Part shown: piece by piece, positions 25,485-37,505 of the stretch
How positions within the stretch are numbered: position 1 is the first letter of the stretch
How the letters are laid out: every line of letters begins with the position of its first letter
Assembly (NCBI GenBank): GCA_019671005.1
Contig: CM033752.1
Coordinates: forward strand, 2,542,001-2,606,000
Reading direction: 5' to 3'
DNA length: 64,000 nucleotides
Origin: Hibiscus mutabilis
Lineage: Eukaryota; Streptophyta; Magnoliopsida; Malvales; Malvaceae
Translations under genes and position numbers: made by a program
Notes under the pieces: generated by a model
Databases searched by the model: none
What the model was told of the DNA's origin: nothing
What the model saw: only the letters and a program-made list of their open reading frames with translations

Positions 25485-28400
25485 TGTAACCCCCTTGACC
25501 CAGTCTAGCTGCCAGACCAAATTGAGGAAGCTACATTAGGTTTGCCGTAGCAAACCAAAGAGATTCAACAAAACCCGGTCCATTTTTTTCTTTTTATCTT
25601 GTCTAGATGCCAATTATTAGTCCTACGTGTACATGCATCACTCAGGTATAACCCCACCTCAATTGGGCATCATTTTGACATCCAATTGATCATATTTACA
25701 ATTTAGGGACCAAATTGCAAATATAGGAAATTTGTAAGATTTAAGCCACTTTTAATATACCAATCTTTAATTAGTCAGGCTTTTATCATTCATCTTAAAT
25801 TTCATCTCAAATTGATCATTCAAGCTCATACAATCGCATGGACAAGATTCAGGGACTAGAATGCAAAGAAAGCAAAACTGCCAAGCCAACATTACAGGAA
25901 ACGGCCTCGGGTATCGGTACATGTGTCACCGTATCGATACGCATAAAATCCCTGTACCGATACACCACGACAGGTATCGATACGCCATAACGAACTTACC
26001 TAACTTTTGAATCTTTTTAATATACGTACTGGTACGCTTACATGGGTATCGGTACATAGGTTTAGATTGAAAAGTGAAATTTCAGAGGCTAGAACGTGTA
26101 CAGATACGCCATTACCCGTATTGGTACGCCAGGCAAAAAATCACCTAGGCGTACCGATACTCCCTTACGTGTACCGATCCCTCAGGCCAGAAAATGCCTA
26201 GTCGTACCGATACGGTCCCCCGCGTAGCGGTACGCCTAGACCTATAATGCCACAATTTGCTAGTTTTTCATCTTAAAAACATTCTCAAACCATTCCAACA
26301 TGCTTATAACACCATACCAACATGCCATACGTATCACAAGCCATCTAGCAACTTAATTCCTACCGCACAACAAGTATCAAGCATCAAAAGGGAATCTATA
26401 GACATGCTTCCTAATGTCTATTCAAGCAACATGTCAAAAAGGTAAACCAGCATCAAAACAAACTTTAAAGTCCATTTACAACCCAAGAACAACTAAAGAA
26501 ATATGTTCAAACAGGGAGTTCCACAAAACATCTCCCAAAACACAATAGGTACTCCATTGCCCTTATTCATTATAGTCTAAACCAAGACATACTTTGGAAA
26601 CAAGTCTTGCCAAGATCCCCTTGCTTCTTGCTGCCTTCCAAGACCTCAATTATCTGCATTGATGGACAACAAGAGCGTAAGCACACAAGGCTTAGTGAGG
26701 AATGCTCAAAGCAACCACCACCAATGCATTTAAAACCATTTATTTAACATCATCCTTTAAAAACATCATCGTCATGCCCCTTTTGAAAACATGCACTTTA
26801 TATCATTAAAACCAACATAATAAACCATATGCTACATGTATCATTAATCAACAGCAAATCCCATTGCTAACCCTCCACTTAAGCCTTCCCATGCATTACT
26901 ACCAAATGCAAAGCTTAAGGAGAAACATGTATAAATCACATTATACAACATAAGACATTTCAATGATACATTAACAATTATATTGGCTTTCAAGTGATCA
27001 ATAACAAGTCCATTAACAAAAGAGTTCATTGGATACACAGATTCAACAAGTGTTAACCCAACACTTCAAGCCATCTCAACCAGAATATCGATACAATTAC
27101 AATCGCGGTACATTAACAACCGGGTACAATAACAACCCACGGGGACATCCACCCCAATCATCGGTTAGATGCTTAATCCACTAACGAGAGTATTTGGTAC
27201 CGTTTAACCCCTCTACCGTTAGGGTACTTGGATGGAGTATTCGGTACACAGTATAAACCCCTTGACATCCAAGGCGACTTATTTACAGTACACTCAATCC
27301 TATGGCCGGCCAACTATATCCGATAACAATTTTAAAACCACATCACTTACCAATATAATTAACCAAAAAACATTTACCTCACTGTTTTAACAAGCATTAA
27401 ACCATGCCATTTCTAAAGCAACAATCATGCTTTAAAACACAAGTATAAACCACATACTTACAAGGATCACTTACCACGTGCATCCTTCAGCATTTCATGC
27501 TTAAAAACAGTACATCAAATACTTTAAAACATGCTTAAACAGTAGGTAACATGTAAATTAGAACAAGTGCATAAAACCATTTCAAACTAGCACGACTGAG
27601 GGGAAAACCACTTTATACTTACTTCTGAGTCTAGGTAAACGTTTCAAGCTCTACCTTAACTCCTAAAACTCTGTTCCAAAATATCAAAATGCTTTAAACC
27701 ACGTTTTCACTCACCGATACGCGAAACTTCGATTTGCCGACGCGCAAACAAGCATCCGAAGTCTTATACGCTTCTCCAAACACCTCCGGATCAACCTCCC
27801 CTGTTTTTACCACACAACAACAGAGGATTAATGCATCATAATGCATTCTAAACACAACAAACACAATCATTCTCGGATTTCCACAACACCTTCACAATTA
27901 ACCCTCAACAACAACCGAAATCAAGACCAAAGCACTTCGATTCACAACCCAGCCAACATCTATCAACCTAGCATCATTTTCAACACCAAAACACATCTAC
28001 AAACAGATCCAAGACAACCTACCACCTCCAGCAACCTAACAACCATAATTTCAACATAAAACCTCAAAACTAACAACCTAAACAAATAGAGACTCTTATG
28101 TTTCGGGATTCCATTGATAAAAATCACTTATCAACATTGTTAAACATCCAAAATATGAGTCAAATCACCATTACATACTGGAAATCAGATTCAATTCGCG
28201 AATCAACACATTTTCCCCAAAGATCTCATTAAATCATTAGAAAATTATCAAAATCAGATTAGAAATGCAATAGCAAGGATCAAATGCTTGGGAATTTCAA
28301 TAAAGAACCATACAATAGAGGAGATCTCGGACCTTACCCATATTGTGAAGTTTCTCCCTCAATTGATTTGTGAAAAGCTAAGAAATCACAAGATTAATGT

Positions 28401-28956
28401 GAGATTTTGTATAAACAATCTTTGTAAAACAATTTGGAACAATAAAATCAAGTTAGAAACCACCCCACCTCTGGAAATTTGATGAAATCTGATTGTTTGG
28501 CTGAGGAGACAATAGAGAGAAAAAGTTGAGAGAAAAATGACGTGATTTTTGTTTAAGAAAAGATAACCACCTTTTTAACAAAATCCACTTTAATTATTAA
28601 TTAAAGCACATGTTTAAATTAATTAAATTAAGGGAGAAACCTTCAGAAACAAATTGGTAAAATAGCTCCTTAAAGATTCTAAGTATTTGATCCTTTTCAT
28701 TTTAGTCACTAGAAAAGCACAGTTTTCCAAACTTTCATTTTGGTCACTAACCAAAATGTCCATATTCCAAAACTAATTTTTCAAAATTGATTCCACCATT
28801 ATTAAATATATAATTAATAATGATTTTTAAACATTTTCCATAATTTTTCGAACACCGAAAATATACGATCCCGAAACCGACTCGAATCTCTACTCCGGTC
28901 CACCAAACCGTCTAATAACCCACTAAACCGCTAAGCCATAAAACCGGGGCATTACA
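25485..28956 (+). mobile_element. Inner solo LTR (3472 bp) inside the Athila 5' LTR
   Basis: It begins TGTAACCCCC and ends GGGGCATTACA, with the perfect 5-bp duplication ATCAC on both sides (25480-25484, 28957-28961). The uninterrupted 3' LTR of the host shows the empty site GATGATCAC. It has no internal region, so it is a solo LTR. It contains an array of GTAYCGRTAC words at 25911-26235. No gene is seen; the open frames at 26007, 26257, 27841 and 28288 are chance. Confidence 0.9.
25911..26235. repeat. GTAYCGRTAC palindromic-word array (inner LTR)
   Basis: About a dozen copies of GTATCGATAC, GTACCGATAC or its complement GTATCGGTAC, plus one-base variants, occur at roughly 20-30 base spacing. 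The consensus is self-complementary. The same words occur in the outer LTR at 39968-40265. Confidence 0.85.
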
Positions 28957-30025
28957 ATCACATCCTTTATCCCTTGAGCATTCAAAATTCAATTTTCAAG
29001 GCTTATCCTAGGTTATCCTTGCACGCCTATTTAAAGAACTCAAGTAAGCACATAATCGACATTCACCAATCATCAATGATCGGCTTGGAAAGGCTACACT
29101 AAGGAGACGTGGTTCGACCAGCTTGACCGAGAGCCTAGACCTTGAAGGGCTGCATCGACCGACCCCCTTCTAGTCCATTCTTTTTGTCTAGTTATTTTTA
29201 TTTTAAAATGATAATGTTGTTAGAAAATGATGAAGGTTTTTGGTTTGATAACCTCACCGTGAACTAATTTAATAGTTGGTGGAGGATGTTTGCGTTGAAT
29301 GTTGTTTTTATGTTTTGTTTTTAATAATTGAAAAATGTTTTGCATTATTTCCCCTATCTGGCATGTTCTTCAGTCTTCTAAAATTCTTTGCCAATTAACC
29401 GCTGGCATTATTTGCTTATTGCACCTTAATATCTTAACAAACTTAGGGGGCAGCGATCAGTTGCTAGATACTAAGGCGAGATGCTTCGATGGAAGATGTT
29501 CAAGTAGATAAACTTACTTCGGGAGTGAGTCTACCCGTTACGAGTTTAGATTAGGGCTTAATCAAATTAATTTATAAAAAAACTTCATGATAGAGATATA
29601 AGGGTTTTTACATGGTTAATTTCGGGCATTGCCATCGAGAGAGGCAATGCCAACTATGAATCTGCTCGGTAAATAATATCAAAGCATAAAACTATTAAAG
29701 GCTGGCATAAAAAGCGCAAAAATAGGAATCCCCTGCCAACGTTCATCGCTCATTTAAACTCTCCTTGAACCAACGTTGTTTTCCTTTTATTTATTTTCTT
29801 TTAAACTGTTTTCAAAACCCACTTCAAATCAACAACGCTCTTTCGTTAAACAAGAAAAACAATTAAACTCTTGGCCAATCCCTGTGGGACCGATACTCAG
29901 CTTACTTTTGTATTACTACCGTGTATACTTGCATGCAAAAGACTTAGTCTTGGCACTGTTTTCATACATTTCCAATACATTTTTCCACCCTTTTGCCAAG
30001 CACTCACACAGTCCGAACAAGTTTT

Positions 30026-30044
30026 TGGAGCCATTGCCGTGGAT
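30026..30044 (+). other. Primer-binding site, tRNA-Asp type
   Basis: TGGAGCCATTGCCGTGGAT, six bases after the 5' LTR, matches the Athila/Tat primer site TGGCGCCGTTGCCGGGGA with a few C-to-T/A changes. This supports the lineage assignment. Confidence 0.75.
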
Positions 30045-30128
30045 TGCAACAGAGTTTGTTATTTTTAAATTTTTACTTCTCTTTTTTTATTTTTATTCTA
30101 TATTTTATTTCTTTGTTTTGATCGGTGT

Positions 30129-31133
30129 ATGACCAGAAACCACCCTGTGGTGGAAGATTGGTTATACGATCCGAAAATTAAAAGAACCCTGCGAAGGTTA
30201 AAGAAAAAGATTCGAGAGATGGCTAAAAAAGGCAATGGAGTAAATGGTGTGTTAAACTATCCACCCAACAAAAATGGAATACCACAAGCTCTTGTTGCCC
30301 CAACTATTAATATGGAGGAAAATAGACCTATTATAGAGTATTAGACACCAAGCATTAACAATTTAATGCCAGGACTAATTGGTCCCGAGGTAAATACACC
30401 CAATTTTGAACTCAAACTGGTAATGATAAAAATGCTTTTGAATGTTGGACAATTTGATGGGGCACGTACTGGAGATCCAAGGCAACACTTGAAGCAGTTC
30501 ATAGAAGTCTGCCACCTATTTCAGTATCCTAGAGTATCGGAGGATACAGTGAAGCTAAAGTTGTTTACATTCTCTCTGAGAGATAGAGCAAAAGCGTGGC
30601 TGAGTTCTTTGCTACCTGGTTCTGTCACCTCAAGGGGAGATCTATGCCAGAAATTTTTGTTACAATTCCAGCCACCTAAACTCACCGCCAAGTTGAGGGG
30701 TGAGATCGTCACATTTAGGCAGGCTAATGATGAGACCCTATATGATGCCTAGGAGAGATATAAAGATCTGTTGAGAAGATGTCCCATGTATAGATTCCCA
30801 AAATGGAGACCTTCTACAATGGATTTAATGCGCAAACCAGAATAGTTTTTGATGTGTCGGCAAATGGCTCACTGCTTGACAAAAACTATATAAAGGCAGT
30901 TGGCATCGTTGCGAGGATTTCAATCAATGATTCTGAATATCCTACTGCTAGACTTGGGACCGACACTAAAACTGGTGGAAAAGTGTAGATAGATGAGCTC
31001 ACATCCATCCACGCTGAGATTTCTAATCTTACTAACATGGTGAAAACTTTGAAAAGAGTAATGAGGCTCAAGAAGTCAAGGCACTAGCCTATTCTGTACA
31101 ATATGTGGAGAGGATCATCACACGAAAGATTTC
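30129..31133 (+). pseudogene. Athila gag, broken by stops and frameshift
   Basis: The gag matrix/capsid region is readable in pieces. The N-terminus is at 30129-30344. The retrotransposon gag core at 30366-30752 has VGQFDGARTGDPRQHL, FSLRDRAKAWL and KFLLQFQPPKLTAKL. After a TAG at 30750, in place of the Trp of the family motif DAWER, it continues in another frame at 30803-30988 with ETFYNGFN. A zinc knuckle at 31095-31133 reads CTICGEDHHTKDF, a CCHC box whose last Cys is Phe. In an active element this protein forms the virus-like particle that packages the RNA. Confidence 0.85.
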
Positions 31134-31458
31134 CCTGCCAACCCTGAGTCAGTAAATTTCGTTGGCATTTTAATCGTAATTATAATCCAAATTCTAATAC
31201 TTACAATGCAGGATGGAGGTAGCACCCAAATTTAGCTTAAGGAATCAAGTAAGCAACCAATACAATGCCCAACAGCAGAAAAAATAATGCCCAACGTCAA
31301 TACAATACCCAGCGCTAGAACCATGCCATGCCAGGGTCAACCAGAATGCCGTGCCACAAAGGGCACAAAATAATTTTTATGCAGGGTAAAGGAACAACCA
31401 GGGGACTTTGAAAGAATACATGGAGAAGAATGATGCAACTGTCTAGAGTTTAGTAGCA

Positions 31459-31938
31459 TTGATGCGAAACTTGGAGGTACAAATTGGACAGACTGCCAAC
31501 ACATTCAGCAATAGACCCCAGGGAGCTTTGCCAAGCGATATAGAGGATGCCGGGCAAAACCATAACGAACAATGCAAAGTTGTGACTCTATGGAGTAGCA
31601 AACAATGTGAGGCTGAGACATATACCAAGCAGCCAATTAATTGCCACAAGAAGGAGAAAGTACCAGTAGATGAACCAAAAGAAGCAGAAAAGAAAGAAGC
31701 GGATGTAAGCGATGCCAAACAGCAGTCTGATACCAGACCTCAGTCGGATGTCAGCAAAACCTTAGCAAAGTCGGTAGAGCCAGCATATGTTTATCCACCT
31801 TCACCATTTCCACAAAGACTACAAAAACACAAGAAGGATCAGCAATTTAAGCACTTCTTGGAAGTACTTAAACAATTGCAAATTAATTTACCATTGGTGG
31901 AAGCTCTCGAGCAAATGCCCAACTATGAAAATTCATGA
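31459..31938 (+). pseudogene. Athila gag-protease linker ORF (159 codons open)
   Basis: The longest open stretch between gag and protease. It is rich in Lys, Glu and Gln (for example EAEKKEADVSDAKQQ) and ends KHFLEVLKQLQINLPLVEAL. In Athila polyproteins that sequence type precedes the protease. It overlaps the start of the protease frame by four bases in another frame, showing a frameshift. It is not a separate gene. Confidence 0.7.
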
Positions 31939-32519
31939 AGGACATCTTATCCAAAAAGAGGAAGCTGGGTGATTTTGAAACTGTAGCTCTCACTGAGGGA
32001 TGCAGTACAATGGTACTCAATCGGTTGCCACCAAAGCTGAAAGATCTGGGAAGTTTTACTATTCCATGTACCATTGGTAACAGATTTATGGGTAAGGCAC
32101 TGTGTGATTTGGGAGCCACCATCAATTTGATGCCAATGTCTATTTTTAGGAAGCTTGGCATAGAAGCAATGCCTACCACAATGACACTTCAGTTGGCGGA
32201 CCGATCCTTTGCACATCCTAAGGGTAAGATTGGGGATGTGTTGGTAAAGGCGGACAAATTCATATTCCCAGTTGACTTTATTATCTTAGATTATGAGATA
32301 GATTTAAATGTCCTAATTATATTGGGCAGACCGTTCCTTGCTACAGGTAAAGCCTTGATTGATGTTCACAAAGGTGAATTAACTATGTGCATGAATGATC
32401 AGCAAGTTACATTTAATGTGTTTCAAGCTTTGAAATGTGCAGATGAATCAGACGAATGCCAAGCCAATAATAAGATGAAGTCTATTTTTAAAGTGGAGGT
32501 AAGCTATTTTGGACAGTGA
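31935..32519 (+). pseudogene. Athila aspartic protease segment
   Basis: 194 open codons. The active-site motif ALCDLGATINLMP lies near residues 57-69, with the DLGA form normal for Athila. LGIEAMPTTMTLQLADRS and LGRPFLATGKALIDV follow, both typical of this protease family. In an active element it cleaves gag-pol. The open frame is only the surviving part of a larger polyprotein, because stops occur before and after it. Confidence 0.85.
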
Positions 32520-32756
32520 AGGTGAAACAAGTGAGGACACTGAATGAGCAGCCTTAGTAGAAGTAAGCTATTTTGGACAACCAAAACCATTAGAGTTGGC
32601 TGCAGAGAGATCGTGGCACCAAAATCATCCATTAAGGAGGCACCTGAACTGGAGCTCAAATCACTGCCAGACCATCTCAAGTATGCTTACTTAGGTAAAC
32701 ACTCAACCTTGCCAGTGATCATTGCTGTTGATCTCACTAATGATTAGGAGGAACCA

Positions 32757-33660
32757 TTGTTGGAAGTTCTAAGCAATTACAAGCAAGCATTGGGATGGAC
32801 CTTGGCTGATATCCAAGGAATAAGCTCAACCATTTGCATGCACAAAATCATCTTGGAGGAATATCATGGGAAGACTATTAAGGGTCAGAGAAGATTGAAC
32901 CTGAGCATGAAAGAGGTTGTTAAGAAGGAGATTATCAAGTGGTTAGATGTCGGGATAATCTACCCTATTTCTGATAGCTCGTGGGTCAACCCGGTGCAAT
33001 GTGTGCCAAAGAAAGGTGGCATGACCGTGGTTCAAAATAGCAACAATGAGTTAATTCCTTCTAGAACTGTTATTGGATGGAGAGTGTGCATGGATTATAA
33101 GAATTTGAACAATGCCACCAAGAAAGACCATTTTCCATTGCCCTTCATTGATCAGATCTTGGACACACTGATAGGTAAGGCATTTTACTGTTTTCTAGAT
33201 GGTTATTCAAGATATAATCAAATTGCCATAGCTCTAGAAGATCAAGAGAAGACCACGTTCACATGTACATATGGGATGTTTGCCTTTAGAAGAATGCCAT
33301 TTGGGTTGTGTAATGCCCCGACAACATTTCAACGTTACATGCTGTCCATTTTTCTGACATGATTGAACAAAATTTAGAAGTATTCATGGATGATTTCTTA
33401 GTGTTTGACAAAATATTTGAGGAATGCCTTTAGATTTTGGAGCAAGTCTTGAAGAGATGCATTGAGACAAACCTAGTGTTGAACTAGGAAAAATGCCACT
33501 TCATGGTGAAGGAGGGCATTATTCTCGGGCACAAGGTAACTAAGAAAGGATTGGAGGTCGACCAAGCAAAAATTGAGGTAATTAAGCAACTGCCACCACC
33601 GATAAGTGTAAAAGGTATTAGAAGTTTTTTGGGACATGTAGGTTTTTACCGTCGTTTTAT
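32757..33660 (+). pseudogene. Athila reverse transcriptase, disrupted
   Basis: The RT reads from 32757 with LGWTLADIQGIS, WVNPVQCVPKKGG, RVCMDYKNLN, FLDGYSRYNQI and MPFGLCNAPTTFQRYM up to a stop at 33360. It resumes with the catalytic FMDD at 33383-33394, then GHKVTKKGLEVD and GIRSFLGHVGFYRRFI. A frameshift lies near 33355. A TAG at 33485-33487 replaces the Trp of the family motif LNWEKC. The catalytic Asp pair is kept, but the frame breaks prevent a working enzyme. Confidence 0.9.
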
Positions 33661-33770
33661 TTAAAGATTTTTCTAAAATTTCTAAACCTTTATGCTTGCT
33701 TTTGGAGCAAAATGCTACTTTTGCATTTGATGATTATTGTTTAAGAGCGTTTTAGGAACTTAAGGAGAAG

Positions 33771-34343
33771 TTGATTAATGCCCATATAGTCGTGGCACCA
33801 GATTGGAATGAGCCATTTGAGCTCATGTGTGATGCCAACAACTATGCCATTGGAGCAGTATTGGGACAATGGCGTGACAAAGTTTTTTATGCCATCTATT
33901 GTGCCAGCCAGACACTAAATAGAGCTCAGTCGAATTATTCCACAACCGAGAAAGAATTTCTTGCAGTTGTATTCGCTTTTGATAAATTCAGATTTTATTT
34001 AGGTGGTAACAAGGTTGTGGTGTATACAGATCATTCAGCACTAAAATACCTTTTGGAAAAGAAGGATGCCAAGCCCAGACTAATCTGATGGACGGTCTTT
34101 CTACAATAATTTGACCTTAAGATGCGAGACAAGAAGGGCAGTGAAAACTTAGTAGCTGACCACCTATCATGTTTGGAGCATTACCTTGAAGATGGTAAGA
34201 ATGTTGCCATAAGAGATGAATTTCCATATGAGTATTTCCTTGCAGTCAATGTCATGCCATGGTACGCTGACATAGTCAACTACATGGTATGTAATATTTT
34301 GCCACCAAATCTGACATACAATGCCAAGAAAAGATTATGGTGA
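33771..34343 (+). pseudogene. Athila RNase H and connection domain
   Basis: 33771-34088 has FELMCDANNYAIGAVLGQ, YSTTEKEFLAVVFA and VYTDHSALKYLL, the gypsy RNase H motifs. The TGA at 34086 stands where the family has LIRW, a C-to-T change of CGA. The segment continues at 34122 with MRDKKGSENLVADHLS. In an active element it would degrade the RNA strand during reverse transcription. Confidence 0.85.
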
Positions 34344-34376
34344 GAAGTTAGGCAATACTATTGGGATGAGCCAATA

Positions 34377-35320
34377 TTGTTCAAACAGTGTGCCGACCAA
34401 GTGATAAGATGGTGTGTGCCAGAGGATGAGCAGCACAACATTTTGCAACTATGTCATGCCACACCGTATGGAGGTCACTTTACAGGGATGAAGACTGCTG
34501 ACAAGGTGTTGCAGTTAGGATTCTTTTGGCCCACATTATACAGAGATGCCCATAACTATGCCAAGGCATGTGATCGATGCCAGGGGGTAGGAAACATCTT
34601 TGGCAGACACCAACTTTCGCTCCAAATCATCATGCTTGTGGACTTATTTGTTGTATAGGGGATAGACTTCATGAGTCCATTTCCTCCATCATTCGGTAAC
34701 TTATACATCCTCGTGGCTATTGACTATGTTTCAAAGTGGGTTGAGGCTGTTGCATTGCCAACGAACGATGCCTAGGTCGTTGCCAAGTTCTTGCACAAAC
34801 GTATTTTTACTTGATTTGGTACCCCAGAGTGATTATTCATGATAAGGATACCCATTTTAAATGTAATCTAATCTCTAAAGCTTTTTCCAGATATGGAATT
34901 TAGCAAAGGATTGCCATGGCATACCATCCCCAAACAAATGGCCAAACCAAGATTTCAAACAAGGAGATCAAGAGTATCCTTGAGAAGACTGTAAATCCAT
35001 CTAGGAAGGACTTGTCCTTGAGACTAGATGACTCCTTTTGGGCTTATAGGACAGCTTTTAAAACTCCCTTGGGTACTTCACCATTTAAACTCGTTTTTAG
35101 AAAAGCATGCCACCTACCGGTGGAAATGGAGCACCATACATATTGGGCAATCAAAACGCTTGATATGGCATAGAGTGCAACTGGAGAAAAGAGATTACTA
35201 GATCTAAATGAGTTGGAAGAGTCAGAACACAAGCTTATGAAAATGCCGGACTCCACAAAGAGAGGACCAAACGCTGGCATAACAGTAGGATAATGCCAAG
35301 ACAATTTGAGGTAGGCCAAT
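34377..35320 (+). pseudogene. Athila integrase, disrupted
   Basis: The zinc-binding region at about 34455-34590 has HATPYGGHFTGMKTADK and CDRCQ. The core follows with GIDFMSPFPPS, IIHDKDTHF and NGQTKISNKEIKS, giving the D, D and E of the catalytic triad. The tail has AYRTAFKTPLGTSPF and ELEESEHKL. A TAG at 34656 replaces Trp before GIDFM. Further stops occur at about 34772, 34813, 34903 and 35171. It would insert the cDNA if intact. Confidence 0.88.
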
Positions 35321-36275
35321 GTTTTATGTTATTTAACTCAATGCTTAAATTGTTTCCAGTCAAGGTGGTCAGACCCTTTTGAAGTTGTAAAGCCATATGT
35401 CCATGGTGCTGCGTACATTAAAAATTTGAAGATGTGATAAATTTTCAAGGCAAACGGTCAACGATTAAAACACTATTTGGAAGACGACCCGAGGAATGCC
35501 AAGAAGGTCATCCTCTTGGCAGAGATTCAGTGATCATCATCAGGTTTTGAAATTTTTGTACATAGTAGGTTAGATGTTTTTTTCAATTGTTTTCATTTCT
35601 TTCCTTTTCTTATTAGTTCTAATTTTTTTTCTTTTTATTTTGCTTTTTCTGCGTTGAGATTTTTTTCTTTTTCTTTTTCTTTTTTTTTTGCGTTGAGAGG
35701 TTTTTTTAAGAATGTGCAGATTTAGCGTGCCAGGCATAGTGCCGAGACAGGGACCTAGCAAGAGGCGATTGTAAATTGGGAGAATTCTGTGTGCCAGATA
35801 CAATGCCAGTACAGGGGTTTGGCATGCAGTGATTGGACATTTGGAAGAAAAAGATTTACCCTAGCTTGATGAAAAGTCGACCCATGAGAAAGTGAAAATA
35901 GTCTTTGAATTTTGACCCTAGCCGCCTAAATTGGATAAGTTGAAATTCAAATTCAACTTAAACCCTTATAACCTAATCCTTATCACTCCACTCTTTTAAA
36001 CCTATCATATCACTTAAACCCTTATCACATCAACCTTATCACTTAAACCTTTTTTTTTCTTTTCCCCTACACGTCATTACCCATCATTACCCCTTTTAAA
36101 TTCGTCACTTAATATCCCCATTAAAACACTCAACCTTTTTACTTTTACCCTACCCTAGCCGTTCAAAGATTTAAAGAACCTTCACTTTTCTTTTGCTTTT
36201 CTTTATCACGTAAGAACACAAAGATTCATTCGCTTCTTCTTTTCCACAAACCGATCAAGCTTTCAACTTGTTCCC
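35321..36275 (+). other. Non-coding spacer after Athila pol
   Basis: After the integrase tail (VVRPF-like remnant to about 35530) there is a T-rich tract at about 35580-35690 and a pyrimidine-rich stretch at 36000-36250 with repeated CTTATCAC words. No coding similarity is seen. Its position suggests the leader of the downstream ORF. Confidence 0.5.
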
Positions 36276-37505
36276 ATGGCTTCTTCATCCACGCCCTTCA
36301 AAATCTTTTTCAATGAAGAGATTCATAAAAAGTATGAAGCGAAATTTGCTTCAAGATCATTTTGCTATGAGAAGCACTTTGACTTCAAAGATGAGCCAAC
36401 CGTGGGATTAGGGGATGCCAAGGAGGAACATCTGGAGTATGCCGAGTTAATGAATATTGCCAAGAGGAAGAAATTGCTGACAGATTTGTGCGAACAAGGC
36501 ACAGAATGAATTGAGTCTGCCAACAGACACCAAACAATCAAGAGACTGGCACTAAAATCTCAACCAAAGGGGTGGAACCACTTTTTAATGGAAAATCTTA
36601 TGCTAACCACCTACAACAAAACGGTGTCAGAGGAACAGTTGGCACTATTGCACTCAATCATCGTTGGCTGGAAAATCAATGTCGGCCAGATCATCATCGA
36701 GTAAACATATAAATGTGCTGGTAAGCCTAAAGGTAGTTTGTTCTTTCCTTTGTTAATTTCTAACATTTGCATGAGGCATAGTGTGCCCAAGATTGACTCA
36801 GACAAAGGCCAAGAAATTAAGGGCACAACAATCACGCTGGCTCTATAGAGGCAACACACTGTCACCAAGTCAAAGGATAAGGGAAAGAAGAAAGAAAATG
36901 AATCAACGCCAAAGACCAAAGACCAAAGGCAGAGCCTGACACTCCTATGCCAGCTGATTCTGTGGCATTGCTCTCCTAGATCCACCATCGCCATGAGTTA
37001 ATTCTCTAAAAATTAGAGAGAGCTGAGGAGAAAAATGCCAAACTGTGGCAGTATACTCATGCCAGGGATGTTGTCATTAGGGAAACCCTTGAAAGATTAT
37101 CCCCGGACTCTATGCCGTCCTTCCTAGATTTTTCTGTAGAAATCTTCGATAATGATGATACCATGCCAGCCAGTCCTCGATCAGTTCATACCAGACACAC
37201 TCAGATGCCACCGTCCCAGTCTTGCCAGTTCAAGTTGAATCCGCCAAGATAGAAACATCACTAGAATCTAAAGAAGAAGCTCAGAAGAAGCCTGCCACAA
37301 CACCTACTGCCCCAGCCTCATCTGTCACCATGCCTACTGCATCAAAACCAGTACAGATTGTTAAGGAAGTTGGAGCTTCCGCTGCAGCCTCAAAGCCAAG
37401 CATGAAAGGAAGGAAAAGAATGGCCCCTGATTGTGGGATATTCATCAAGAGAAAAACCCGCGTCACACGAGAAGAAGTCTCTACAAGGGAGTCATCTTCT
37501 TCCTA
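36276..37505 (+). pseudogene. Extra ORF downstream of Athila pol (transposase_32-like)
   Basis: ATG at 36276 opens 77 codons (MASSSTPFKIFF, FASRSFCYEKHFDF). After a TGA, homologous-looking sequence continues with GWNHFLMENLMLT, ALLHSIIVGWKINVGQIII and GSLFFPLLISNIC. That pattern matches what is often named putative plant transposon protein, found next to Athila-like elements. A Pro/Ala/Ser-rich and basic tail is open at 37222-37505. It sits where Athila elements can have an env-like gene, but no signal peptide or clear membrane segments are seen. The family name is from memory and is moderately sure; the function is unknown. Confidence 0.65.

Larger units (their letters stand above)
25132..30019 (+). 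repeat. Athila 5' LTR with a nested solo LTR
   Basis: It starts TGTTAACCCCTC and ends CCGAACA. Removal of 25485-28961 (the nested LTR plus one target copy) leaves about 1.4 kb that is colinear with the 3' LTR. A TATA-like TATTTAAAG lies at 29028-29036 and again at 39005-39013 in the 3' LTR, a likely promoter element for the transcript. Confidence 0.9.

Noticed and set aside
27841..28059. 72-residue ORF rich in Asn, Thr and Ser
   Set aside because: Composition follows the CAACAACC-rich LTR sequence; no domain and no paralogue.
29776..30132. 118-residue ORF at the Athila LTR end
   Set aside because: It runs from the LTR across the primer-binding site into leader DNA; such a product is not expected and has low-complexity Phe-rich sequence.
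36611..36994. 127-residue minus-strand ORF
   Set aside because: Antisense shadow of the Athila extra ORF.
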